Origin: CALITV01 sp964415795
Lineage (GTDB): Bacteria > UBP6 > UBA1177 > JAKLFG01
Reading direction: 5' to 3'
DNA: 64,000 bases
Assembly (NCBI GenBank): GCA_964415795.1
Contig: CAYQBN010000003.1
Span: 139,864 to 203,863 of the forward strand
This document shows, in pieces, positions 1 through 9,100 of this stretch. Positions within the stretch are counted from its first letter, which is position 1. Every line of letters begins with the position of its first letter. The notes under the pieces are model-generated. The model saw only the letters and a program-made list of their open reading frames with translations, made no database searches and was not told the origin of the DNA. A program made the translations under genes and the position numbers.

Positions 1-2
1 GC

Positions 3-845
3 CTCCACGCCATCGCTGTCTGCAACGGTATCGCCGAAAGCGAAATGTGCCTTCCCTACACCATAGAGAACCTTCACACCTCTCTTCAGGAGCTCAATCG
101 TTCGCACCTCCGACTCGCTTCGGCGAAGGAGGCACTCAAGAAATCGGAACGCCTCGCCTCGATGGGACAACTCGCCGCGGGCATCGCGCACGAAGTCAAC
201 AACCCGCTCGGCGTAATCCTGCTCTACAGCGGTCTTTTGCGCGACGAAATCCCCTGTGACAATCCTCTTTACAAGGACATCGAGGTGATCGCCTCTCAGG
301 CAGAGCGATGCAAGACCATCATCTCCGGGCTCCTCAACTTCGCCCGCCGCAATGATGTCGTCTATCGTCAGACCGACGCCGTGAAACTCGTCGAAAAGGC
401 GGTCCAGAGCGTCATCGTCCCGGAAGGCATCAGCGTGACGATAGAGAACCAGTGCGGCGAGAGTCCGATGGTCGAACTCGATCCTGACCAAATGCTTCAG
501 GTGCTCGTCAATCTCATAAAGAACGCGATTGAGGCAATGGACAAGGGAGGCACGGTACGCATCACCGTGTCGGAAGATGATAATGCGATCCGTTTCGCAG
601 TCAGCGACACCGGTGTCGGCATACCGCCAGCCAACCGTGAAAAACTTTTCGAGCCGTTCTTCACCACCAAACCGCTGGGCAAAGGATCAGGACTGGGGCT
701 TTCGGTCAGCTACGGTATCGTCAAGATGCACTACGGAAAGATAGAGGTGACATCAAACAACGACCCGGCGGCAGGTCCAACCGGAAGTACCTTTACAGTT
801 ATCCTCCCACAGCGAAGAAAGGAAACCAGACTAGACAAGAAATAA
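3..845 (+). CDS. Sensor histidine kinase, C-terminal part (5' end outside window)
   Basis: The reading frame is open from the left edge, so the start and any sensor domain lie outside; an internal ATG at 45 is unlikely to be the true start. The visible part has a HisKA dimerisation helix with the phospho-acceptor His in LAAGIAHEVNNPLG, then a HATPase_c domain with N box (LVNLIKNAIEAMDKGG), G1 box (SDTGVGIP), F box (EPFFTTK) and G2 box (GKGSGLGLS). This is the NtrB-like class of kinase with E/VNNPL after the His. It sits 16 bases upstream of a CheY-like receiver and is the first visible gene of an operon that continues through a receiver-kinase, Rex and a hydrogenase-like protein. A role in sensing redox state or hydrogen is inferred only from this context. 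Confidence 0.9.
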   Translation, partial: LHAIAVCNGIAESEMCLPYTIENLHTSLQELNRSHLRLASAKEALKKSERLASMGQLAAGIAHEVNNPLGVILLYSGLLRDEIPCDNPLYKDIEVIASQAERCKTIISGLLNFARRNDVVYRQTDAVKLVEKAVQSVIVPEGISVTIENQCGESPMVELDPDQMLQVLVNLIKNAIEAMDKGGTVRITVSEDDNAIRFAVSDTGVGIPPANREKLFEPFFTTKPLGKGSGLGLSVSYGIVKMHYGKIEVTSNNDPAAGPTGSTFTVILPQRRKETRLDKK

Positions 846-861
846 GCCAAGGAGAAAAACC

Positions 862-1260
862 ATGAGTAAAGAAAAGAAAACCATTCTTCTGGTCGATGAC
901 GATGTTGACTTTCTCACCCAGATCGCCTTCGTTCTCGAGAAAAACGGATACACCGTGAAAACGGCACAGGGTCAAAAAGAAGCCGAGGCACTCATCGAGA
1001 CCATGCGCCCCGACCTTGCCATGCTCGATCTTATGATGGAACACTACGACAGCGGCTTCGTGCTGGCATACCGCCTCAAAAAGAAGTATCCTGAGGTACC
1101 GGTCATCATCGTGACGGCTGTCACGAGCGAAACCGGCGTCCGCTTTGATGCCGTCGGGCCGGGAGAACAGGCATGGTCGAAGGCAGACCTTGTCATGGAC
1201 AAGGGGATACGACACGATCAGCTGTTGCGCGAAGTACGGCGCTTGCTGAAGGAAGAGTGA
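862..1260 (+). CDS. CheY-like single-domain response regulator
   Basis: This is a 132-residue stand-alone receiver domain with no output domain. The acidic pocket is D12-D14 (LLVDDDVDF), the phospho-acceptor is D56 (LAMLDLMME), the conserved Thr/Ser is in IIVTAVTSE and the conserved Lys is K114 (VMDKGI, where the usual KP is KG). A good Shine-Dalgarno sequence (AAGGAG) precedes the ATG. It lies between two histidine kinases and probably accepts phosphate from the upstream kinase or shuttles it between kinases. With no DNA-binding domain, the output must pass through a partner protein. Confidence 0.92.
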   Translation: MSKEKKTILLVDDDVDFLTQIAFVLEKNGYTVKTAQGQKEAEALIETMRPDLAMLDLMMEHYDSGFVLAYRLKKKYPEVPVIIVTAVTSETGVRFDAVGPGEQAWSKADLVMDKGIRHDQLLREVRRLLKEE

Positions 1261-1264
1261 TCCC

Positions 1265-2440
1265 ATGGAAACGATCCGCTTACTCGTCGTCGACGATGAA
1301 GAAGGCATCCGGGAGGGATGCCGCCGTGCCCTGCGGGGCATGGTGGTTCGTCTCCCCTATTTGGAGGAAGATTATGCCCTCGAAGTCGGGACCGCCCGCG
1401 ACGGCGAAGAAGCACTCGCCCTCATCGGACAAAACGACTACGACATCCTTCTCCTCGACAACAAGCTTCCCGGCATGAGCGGTATAGATCTGCTCGATCG
1501 TCTCGCACAGAACGGGCGAGAGATCATCGCTATCATCATCACCGCCTTCGCCTCGCTCGAGACGGCCGTTACCGCCACGCGGCGAGGTGCCTATGATTTC
1601 CTCACCAAACCTTTCTCTCCCGACGAACTCCGCGCAGCGGTACATAAGGCAGCCAAGCATCGCATACTTACCGAGATCACCCGCAGATTCTCCAATGAGA
1701 AAAAAAAGGTGCGCTTTCAGTTCCTTTCGGTACTCTCCCACGAACTCAAAGCACCCATTGCCGCGGTGAACGGATATCTTCAGTTACTCCGCGATCATGC
1801 CGCAGGGAACGATCTCTCGGCCTACGACGACATCGTCACCCGAGCCATCGAACGGCTCGACGGCATGCAAAAACTGATTTACGACCTGCTCGATCTTACT
1901 CGCATTGAATCGGGAGAAAAAAAACGCATGCTTTCGCTCGTGTATCCCTTCGCGATAGCCAGACGATGCCTCGAAACGGCCAAACTCGAGGCCGAACGCC
2001 AGAACATATCCCTTTCGCTCGAGGGAAACGAACAAACCACCATGATCGCCGATCCTGCCGAGCTGGAGATAATCTTCAACAATCTCATCTCCAATGCCAT
2101 CAAATATAACCGGCAGAACGGATCGGTGACGGTGACCATCGCCGGCGACGAGCGGACGGTGACCTTCACGGTGCGCGACACCGGCATCGGTATCGCGCCC
2201 GAGCACCGCGACCGTCTGTTCAAGGAATTCTCCCGCATAAGGACCAAAGAAACCGCGCACATCACCGGAAGCGGACTCGGCCTTTCCATCGTATGGAAAA
2301 TCGTGCATTTTTATCGTGGCAGCGTATCATTGGAAAGCGTCCCCGGAGAAGGAAGCACTTTCCGGGTTATCCTCGAACGGGGAGAGATATCCGAAACCCA
2401 CGCTACGGAGGGACAAAGTGGCCATGTCTCTCGTTCCTGA
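1265..2440 (+). CDS. Receiver-histidine kinase (N-terminal receiver hybrid)
   Basis: This 391-residue cytoplasmic protein has a receiver domain at about 1-125 (acidic pocket D10-D11, phospho-acceptor D65 in ILLLDNKLPG, Lys K115 in LTKPF). A HisKA helix with acceptor H159 (LSVLSHELKAP) and a HATPase_c domain (NNLISNAIKYN, RDTGIGIAPEHRD, GSGLGLSIV) follow. There is no transmembrane or PAS sensor region, so its input is probably phosphate on the receiver. It starts 4 bases after the CheY-like gene and its 3' end overlaps the start of rex by 17 bases, which points to translational coupling. The three signalling proteins probably form one phosphorelay. Confidence 0.92.
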   Translation: METIRLLVVDDEEGIREGCRRALRGMVVRLPYLEEDYALEVGTARDGEEALALIGQNDYDILLLDNKLPGMSGIDLLDRLAQNGREIIAIIITAFASLETAVTATRRGAYDFLTKPFSPDELRAAVHKAAKHRILTEITRRFSNEKKKVRFQFLSVLSHELKAPIAAVNGYLQLLRDHAAGNDLSAYDDIVTRAIERLDGMQKLIYDLLDLTRIESGEKKRMLSLVYPFAIARRCLETAKLEAERQNISLSLEGNEQTTMIADPAELEIIFNNLISNAIKYNRQNGSVTVTIAGDERTVTFTVRDTGIGIAPEHRDRLFKEFSRIRTKETAHITGSGLGLSIVWKIVHFYRGSVSLESVPGEGSTFRVILERGEISETHATEGQSGHVSRS

Positions 2441-3065
2441 GCGCACCGTCGAGCGTTTCAGCATATACCGCCGACTTCTCATCGAGGAACAGAAGAAAGG
2501 ACGGTCTCACATATATTCGCACGAACTTGCGATGCTCACCAACAACTCCCCGGCTCAGGTGCGCCGCGATATCATGAACATCGGCGCCTCGGGGAATTCC
2601 CGCAAAGGGTATGTCGTCTCCGATCTCATCGCCGCCATCGGAAAGATACTAGACGAAGGACAAACGACGAACGCCTGCCTCGTCGGCGTCGGTAATCTCG
2701 GAAAAGCCATCCTTGCCTACTTCAAAGGGAAACGCCCCAATCTGCGCATCATCGCATCGTTCGATAACGACCCCGAGAAAACGAACAGGGTCATCGCCGG
2801 CGTCCGTTGCTATCCGGTCACCCAGATACCTCTCATCGTTCCTCAGGAAAAGATCTCCGTTGGCATTCTCACCGTCCCCGGAGCGGCGGCGCACGAGACC
2901 GCCGAACTGCTCATAGACGCCGGTGTGCGTTCCCTTCTCAACTTTACCCCGACTCCACTTCGTCTGCCTCCCAACATCTTCCTCGAAGAGATAGATATCA
3001 CCGTTTTTCTCGAAAAGGCTGCCTACTTCGCACGACATGCCGGAACCAATCGTCCCATCACTTGA
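2424..3065 (+). CDS. rex: Redox-sensing transcriptional repressor Rex
   Basis: Rex is a dimeric repressor that leaves DNA when NADH rises and in many anaerobes controls hydrogenase and fermentation genes. The 213-residue product matches the family length. It has an N-terminal winged helix (RFSIYRRLLIEEQ then SPAQVRRDI) and a Rossmann domain with GVGNLG at 88-93, a following FDNDP motif and the C-terminal swap helix (EEIDITVFLEKAAYFAR). The chosen ATG at 2424 has SD GGAGGG at 2407-2412. A GTG at 2418 is an alternative with closer spacing. The frame continues further upstream only inside the preceding kinase. I did not find a clear Rex operator (TTGTGAA-N6-TTCACAA) in the visible part of the operon; it may lie upstream of the window. 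Confidence 0.95.
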   Translation: MSLVPERTVERFSIYRRLLIEEQKKGRSHIYSHELAMLTNNSPAQVRRDIMNIGASGNSRKGYVVSDLIAAIGKILDEGQTTNACLVGVGNLGKAILAYFKGKRPNLRIIASFDNDPEKTNRVIAGVRCYPVTQIPLIVPQEKISVGILTVPGAAAHETAELLIDAGVRSLLNFTPTPLRLPPNIFLEEIDITVFLEKAAYFARHAGTNRPIT

Positions 3066-3073
3066 GACGATCC

Positions 3074-4579
3074 ATGGCACACATCACGATCAACGGACGA
3101 CCACTCGATGTTCCCGAAGGAGCAACGCTTCTGGACATCATCCGGCGGTCTGGCGTCTCGATACCAACGCTCTGTCACATCGACGGACTCGAGTCGGTCG
3201 GAGCCTGCCGCCTGTGCGTGGTCGAGATCGTCGGACACAACCGCCTCCTTCCCGCATGTACGACACAGGTCAGCGACGGTATGGCGGTACTGACCCACTC
3301 CCCTCGCGTCATCGAGGCACGCCGCACCAATCTCGAACTGCTGCTCGCCCACCACGCCGACGATTGTCTCTACTGTTCCCGCAGCGATCTCTGTGAGATC
3401 CGTCGATTAGCCGCCGATCTCGGCCTTCCCAATCGACGATTCGGCACCATACGGCGCGAAGCAGGCATCGATAAGACGGCTCCGGGATTTCTGCGCGACC
3501 CGGCAAAGTGCGTCCTCTGCGGCAGATGCGTACGCGTCTGTGAGGAGATCCAGTCGGTCGCCGTGTATGATTTCGCCTACCGCGGCAACGCAATGACTGT
3601 AGAGACACCATTTCGAGCCCGCATAACCGAAACATCGTGTGTCCGGTGCGGGCAATGCGTCCGTAGCTGTCCCAGTGGCGCGCTTACCGATAATATGCTG
3701 TTCGAACCGCTTTTCGCGGCGCTTCGTGATCCCGAACGCATCGTGCTTCTGTCGGTCGAACCGGCCGTCATACCGACCATTGCACGCATGCGCCGCATTG
3801 ACCACGCCGAAGGACGCATCGCCGGCGCGCTTCGAACCGCCGGATTTGATCGCCTCTTCGATACGCGTTACGGATGGGAGACATGGCTAAACGCAACCGT
3901 GGAGGAAATATCGGCAGCACATGCAGAACGCCCGCTCATTCTTTCGTTCTGCCCTGCCGTCGAACGATTCCTCAAAAATCATCTTCCCGCCTATGCACCT
4001 TTTCTATCGACGGTTCCTCTTCCCTACTCTCTCCAAGAACGACTGATCGTTTCTTCATACGCAGAGCGAATAGGCTTTCCTCCCGAATCGCTTTTCACCG
4101 TACTGGCGACACCCTGCCTCGCCGCTCGAGACGCCACCATCGAGTTCCCCAAGACAGAGGAAACGCTCTCGCACTCGGCGGTCCTCACCACCCGCGATCT
4201 TCTGGCCCTCTTCGATTTGCTTCATATCCACCCGCACGAAACAGTGCCTGTGCGCTGGGACCGAGAAATCGGTGTCGGTGACCCGGAAGATCTCTTTCAT
4301 GGGCTTACCGGAGAAATCGCCTCCGTCGTGGCTGATCGTCTCACGAAGGGAAAGAAACCCGCGGCATCCGAGACATCGCCCTTTCCCGGTTGCCGTCTCG
4401 TATATGTTCCAAGCGAACAACCCTTTATCTACGCGGTCGTCTCGGGACTCGGCGCGGCACGGAGGTTCCTCACCGAACAGCTCTCGCACCTTCGCTCCTC
4501 TCTGCGTTTTGTCGAGATAGACGCCTGCCCCGGCGGCTGCCGCTCTGGAGGAGGACAACCGTTCGGAGAACCGATATGA
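3074..4579 (+). CDS. [FeFe]-hydrogenase-like iron-sulfur protein with altered H-cluster pocket
   Basis: The 501-residue protein follows the order of monomeric iron-only hydrogenases. It has a plant-type [2Fe-2S] domain (C34, C45, C48, C62), a His-Cys3 cluster site (H94, C98, C101, C107) and two [4Fe-4S] sites (C146/149/152/156 and C189/192/195/199). A region then carries equivalents of the three H-cluster motifs: L1 LSFCPAV (C293), L2 ATPCLAARDA (C348) and L3 ACPGGCRSGGGQP (C485, C489). All four cysteines expected to hold the cubane are present. Pocket residues differ from catalytic enzymes: the proton-transfer Cys before C293 is F292, the L2 Met and Lys are T346 and A351, and the L3 Met position is D483. 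It may be a sensory or non-catalytic hydrogenase homologue. It starts 8 bases after rex and overlaps the HD gene by ATGA. Confidence 0.85.
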   Translation: MAHITINGRPLDVPEGATLLDIIRRSGVSIPTLCHIDGLESVGACRLCVVEIVGHNRLLPACTTQVSDGMAVLTHSPRVIEARRTNLELLLAHHADDCLYCSRSDLCEIRRLAADLGLPNRRFGTIRREAGIDKTAPGFLRDPAKCVLCGRCVRVCEEIQSVAVYDFAYRGNAMTVETPFRARITETSCVRCGQCVRSCPSGALTDNMLFEPLFAALRDPERIVLLSVEPAVIPTIARMRRIDHAEGRIAGALRTAGFDRLFDTRYGWETWLNATVEEISAAHAERPLILSFCPAVERFLKNHLPAYAPFLSTVPLPYSLQERLIVSSYAERIGFPPESLFTVLATPCLAARDATIEFPKTEETLSHSAVLTTRDLLALFDLLHIHPHETVPVRWDREIGVGDPEDLFHGLTGEIASVVADRLTKGKKPAASETSPFPGCRLVYVPSEQPFIYAVVSGLGAARRFLTEQLSHLRSSLRFVEIDACPGGCRSGGGQPFGEPI

Positions 4580-5181
4580 ATCCCGTCATCGTTCCCGTCC
4601 CCGCAAGCCGGATACGCCGCTATACGCCGCGTATCGAGTGGTTTGAACGAGGAGCTGACGCCGGCATTCACGGCATGGCTCATACAGCGCGGGTCATCGT
4701 CTTCTCTCTCGTTCTCGCCGAAATGGCACCGCAGGAAGGTCTTCTCCCCGATCCTCACGCGCTCGGTTGGGCAGCCGCCCTTCACGACATCAAACGAGTC
4801 CATGATTTCGCTGACTCAACCCATGGAGAAAAGGCCGCAGGATGGATTCGTCGTCATCTTCCCGCGCTAGATCCGACGGTCGATGTCGAGAAAGTGGCAT
4901 TTCTTTGCACTTACCACTCGCGCGACGACCACGATGCGCCGATACTCACCGATGACCTCAAAATATTCAAGGACGCCGATGCTCTCGATCGTTGGCGATG
5001 GCCGCTCGGCGACTTTGGAGGGCCCGCCCCCTCTTTCTTTCGGACCGCTTCGGCGAGAGCACTCTATGAGGTGAGCCGTCACCTCTGCGAAAAGACCGAT
5101 CCTATGCGAAACCACCCGGAACGAGCCCTTGACCGCGTCATCGACATGGCACTCTTTCTCAAGCTCTTGTCGTATCCGTGA
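4576..5181 (+). CDS. HD-domain phosphohydrolase-like protein
   Basis: This 201-residue protein is built around an HD metal-binding domain: H in GIHGMAHTARV, the HD pair in AALHDIKR, a further TYHSRDDHD and the late Asp in FKDADALDRWR. The start is fixed by the ATGA overlap with the hydrogenase-like gene (ATG 4576, stop 4577-4579), so it belongs to the same operon. The substrate cannot be read from the sequence; HD proteins hydrolyse nucleotides or phosphoesters. Why it is coupled to redox regulators is unknown. Its 3' end overlaps the convergent ribF by 23 bases. Confidence 0.75.
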   Translation: MNPVIVPVPASRIRRYTPRIEWFERGADAGIHGMAHTARVIVFSLVLAEMAPQEGLLPDPHALGWAAALHDIKRVHDFADSTHGEKAAGWIRRHLPALDPTVDVEKVAFLCTYHSRDDHDAPILTDDLKIFKDADALDRWRWPLGDFGGPAPSFFRTASARALYEVSRHLCEKTDPMRNHPERALDRVIDMALFLKLLSYP

Positions 5182-6127
5182 TCTCACCCGAAAGTAGCCG
5201 TATCCGGGGAAGTGGAGGCACAGCGGTGTGGCGCCAGAAGTACTCGGAAAACGCTATATCCTCCGCGAGATGAGGACTCGGCGCGTAATCATGTTCGAAT
5301 GCGATATTGTCCCTGATGCGTCGAAACAGGAAAAGCGAGACGAACTCCCCTTCGATGGGACCGGAGACCTCGCCGTAAAGAAACGCCTCGATGTGCCGTC
5401 TTCCTTCGCCGCTCGTACCGATATGAACCAACGCCCGCTGTTGGAAGGATTCCCCCCGCTGAAGCAACGCCACATAGACCCCATCCTGGGGAATGATCTT
5501 GCACGGGACAGGGATCGTGATAAAAATCCCCGGCACTGTCGACAGCGCACTGCGAGAAAGAGCCGCCGCGGTCCCACACAGCGTATAAGGTGCTGACAAC
5601 ACCTGAGCGACCTCCTCCAGATCTCCCTTGAATATGAGTTTTCTGATAACCGAAGAACTGATGCGCATTGACTCGGTACACTGTGCCTCCGTGACTTTCA
5701 CGGCGATATTGCGCTCGTTGCACCACTGGCGAAGAAAAGAAACATCACCCAATCGCTTTTTCCCGAATCGAAAATCATCTCCGACGACAAAGAGCTTTAT
5801 GGGAATGTGACGCACTAACATCTCGAGGAATTCAGCCGGCTCCAGAGACATGACCAGAGAGAACGAAAGAAGAAAAAGATGATCCAGACCAAGCATTTCC
5901 AGCACTGCCACCTTCTCTTCCAAAGTAGTTATCAACTGCGGTGGGAATCGACTTAGGACCTGTCTCGGATTGACATCGAAGGTCACCATGCCACTCCGCA
6001 GCCCTCCCGCAGACAGGGTGCTTTTTATGAGATCGGCATGACCTCGATGGATACCATCAAACTTGCCGATGGCGACAGCAACATCCCCACGAGGCACAAA
6101 AAGAGAAAGATCACGAACGATATCCAC
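5159..6127 (-). CDS. ribF: RibF-like FAD synthetase with degenerate riboflavin kinase half
   Basis: RibF makes FMN from riboflavin (C-terminal kinase) and FAD from FMN (N-terminal adenylyltransferase). The N-terminal half is well kept: GKFDGIHRGH at 21-30, VVGDDFRFGKKRLGD at 114-128 and the ISSSVIRKL motif at 157-165. In the C-terminal half the usual G-R-x-L-G-F-P-T-A-N segment after the GxV strand is not recognisable (CGTAAALSRSALSTVPG at 184-200). A later remnant of the domain (VHIGTSGEG, EAFLYGEVSG) remains. FAD synthetase activity is well supported; riboflavin kinase activity is doubtful. The 322-residue length is near normal. The gene lies 12 bases downstream of the cyclase gene and is probably co-transcribed with it. 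Confidence 0.82.
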   Translation of the reverse strand: MDIVRDLSLFVPRGDVAVAIGKFDGIHRGHADLIKSTLSAGGLRSGMVTFDVNPRQVLSRFPPQLITTLEEKVAVLEMLGLDHLFLLSFSLVMSLEPAEFLEMLVRHIPIKLFVVGDDFRFGKKRLGDVSFLRQWCNERNIAVKVTEAQCTESMRISSSVIRKLIFKGDLEEVAQVLSAPYTLCGTAAALSRSALSTVPGIFITIPVPCKIIPQDGVYVALLQRGESFQQRALVHIGTSGEGRRHIEAFLYGEVSGPIEGEFVSLFLFRRIRDNIAFEHDYAPSPHLAEDIAFSEYFWRHTAVPPLPRIRLLSGEITDTTRA

Positions 6128-6139
6128 AGGATCACTCTC

Positions 6140-9100
6140 TCAAGACGAAAGAGATCGAAGCGCTGCTATCCGTTCCCGGTACTCGGCGCGCGGCGCCTTT
6201 TTGAAAAGATCGTTGTACAGTTCGAGCGCAGCGGCATGATGCTCTGCGTTGCCGGTAAGTTCGAAGAGGTGGTAGGTCACCGCCGCCTTCTGATCCTGAC
6301 CGGTGCATTCGGCGAGCATCTGATGGAGTGCGACGACCGCGGCTGCGGCATCGCGCTGGGCGGTGATGCGTTCACGAAGAAGGCGCGCCTTGAAGTTGAA
6401 GTCCTTGCGCCCCACCGCTTCGCTCAAGGTCACCGCCTCGGTCACCAGCGATTCCGCCTCAACGGCGCGGCCGGTCTCGAAGAGCATCTCGGCCTTCTCG
6501 AAATAGAATTCGCAAAGAAGATTCTTCAGCGAAAGATCGCTCGCCACCTTGATGGCCCGGTCATAGTACTTTTCCGCTTCCTCATACTGTTTGAGGCGCT
6601 TACACACATTTCCAAGCATATTGTTCGCCATCGCAATGTGACGCGAGCTTCCCAGTTCGGCGGCGATGTCGCGCTGCTGTTTGAAGGAACGCATCGCCTC
6701 TTCGTAGTTCCCCATCCAGAGGAGCAGTTCTCCCATATTGTTATGGGTATAGGCGATGTAGAACTTGGAGCCGAACTTTTGGTAAACATCGAGGCTTTCG
6801 CGGTAATACCGGAGGGCGTTGTCAAAGTCGTTGAGGTACGAACAGGAAAGACCGAGATTGAGTTTGGCGACCGCGATGTCGAGTTCCGATTTCAGTTCTT
6901 CGGCGATGGAGAGCACTTGCGTATAATACTCCTGAGCCTGCCGATAATCGGCACGATAGTAGGCAACTCCGCCAAGATAACGGTAAGAGACCATGATGTT
7001 CGCACGATCGTCAAGCTCCTTGGCAAGGGAGAGGCGCCGGTTGAAAAAATCGATGGCGTTGTCAAGATCACCGCGGTAATAATGAATGAGTCCGAAATAC
7101 CCGAGGACCGTAAGCTCTCCCTTTCTGTCGCCGAGTGAACGGTACGCCGTGAGCGCATGGTCCAAGAGCTCGCGCGATTCGTCATAGCGCCCCTTTTCGA
7201 GAAGGAGATAACCGAGTTCTCGTTCGTTATCGGCACGGCGAGATGTGTCGTCCCCAGCCAGATCGAGCGCCGTTCGGTACGACTCTTCGGCCTCCTTCCA
7301 CTTACCAATGAGGCGATAGACACCGCCTAGTTTATAGTGGATCTCGGCCTGCTGCGACCGCTCATCCACATAGGATAGAAGCGACCGATAACAGCGGATG
7401 GCATCCTCGTTCTGGTAATGTTCACGCGCATACTCGGCGGCCTTCGAGAAGTAGAATCGCGTTCGTTCTCGTTCCTCGGCCCGCTCATAGTGAAATGCTA
7501 TCTCCGAGGCATACTTGTCATCATTGCCGTAGGTCCGCTCCATCGCTTCGGCGACGGTACGATGCATGACCTTGAGGCGGCTTCGCAACTGCATGTCATA
7601 GGCCGCCTCACGCAGCAAAAGATTCCGGAACGCATAGAGGAGTTCAGAGAGCGGCATCCAGATGCGTTCCTCTCGCCCCTCGGAAAGAAGCGACGGCACA
7701 TCGTGTCCGCGCATCAACTCGGTAAAAATGGAGACATCTATCTCTCGGCCAAGGACCGATGCCGAGAAGACACCCTCCTTGAGACGCTGCGAGAGGCGAT
7801 CTATCCGGCTGATGAGCAGCGCGTTCACCCCCTGCGGGATATCTACATTGCCGCCGAGAGCATCATAGCGACCATCGCGCTCCTCCAGCAGGTTATTGGT
7901 CTTCAGATAGTAGCATATCTGCTCGACGAAGAAAGGGTTGCCGTCGCTTCGGCGCATGATGATGTCGCGCAGTTCGTCACCGACTCGTCCGCCGAGCAGC
8001 TGTTCGGTGAGAAGCGCCACCTCAACGGACTGGAGACGGTCAAGTGCTATCTCGGACAGGGGGACACCGGGGTCAAGGGACAGGACCGGCTTGGTACCAT
8101 CATCACTGTAGCGTCCCAACACCACCAGCGCAAAAGGGAAACGCTCGGTCTGCCGGAAAAGGACCTTCAGTATCTCGTGCGAGTCGTTGTCGAGCCATTG
8201 TATGTCGTCGATAGCCACGAGGAGCGGCTGCGCCAGAGACAGGGCCTTGATGAACTCTTTCACCGCGTAGAGCGTGTTTTCGAACCGCCCCTTCGCATCG
8301 AGTTTCTCGTAGAGACTCTCCTTCCATTCCACCCCGACCATCGCCGCTAAGAACGATTTGGTGCGTGAGAGTTCTTCGGTAACCTCCTGCACCAGCCGCG
8401 CATCTGAACAGCGGGCAAGTCCCGAGACCACCGATTCCCAGCGACGATCGAAACGACGCCGCTTCTCCGAAGGATCGTCGGTGTCGGTCTGATCGAAGAA
8501 ACGCTCGAAGAAGGTAACGAAAGGGTTCATGGACTTCCGAAGGATCGAGTCGGCGACGAGAGAGATCACCTGTACTTCTCCTCCAATGCGCCTTCGGACC
8601 TCCGCAAGGAGTCGCGTCTTGCCGACGCCCGCATCTCCCCAAAGAGCGAGGACGCCGGCGTTTCTGCCGTTCCGCAACGGATCGAGCACTGCGAGTGCCC
8701 GTTTCAGTTCCTCCTCGCGACCGACCATCGGCTGATCGAAGGAAAGGTCCTCACTCCGGGATTTTTGTCCGCGAAGAAGAAAGACGGCGATCTTTTCGGT
8801 CTTCCCCTTGAACTGCTGTTCGCCGAGAGCCGAAATCTCGTACTGTTCCCCGATCTGATCGGCCACCGCTTTCGAAAGCCATATCTCGCCCCATGCGGCA
8901 CGCATCATGAATCGAGCGGCAAGATTGACCCGGTCACCGAGGACCGTGTAGGTTGCTCGTCGCTCACTGCCGACGAACCCGGCGTACACTTGGCCTTGGG
9001 TTATCCCGCATCGTATCGGAACCGTGACCCGCTCGCGCAGAGCAAGCACAAAACTGACTGCTCGTTGAACATTGTTTTCGTAACTGACCGGCGCGCCGAA

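Noticed and set aside
3..5181. Rex operator inside the visible operon
   Set aside because: I looked for TTGTGAA-N6-TTCACAA-type sites and saw no good match.
6038..8350. Long plus-strand frames opposite ribF and the cyclase gene (6038-7138, 7418-8350)
   Set aside because: Low-complexity basic/acidic translations with no motif and no ribosome site; the minus-strand frame carries clear domains.
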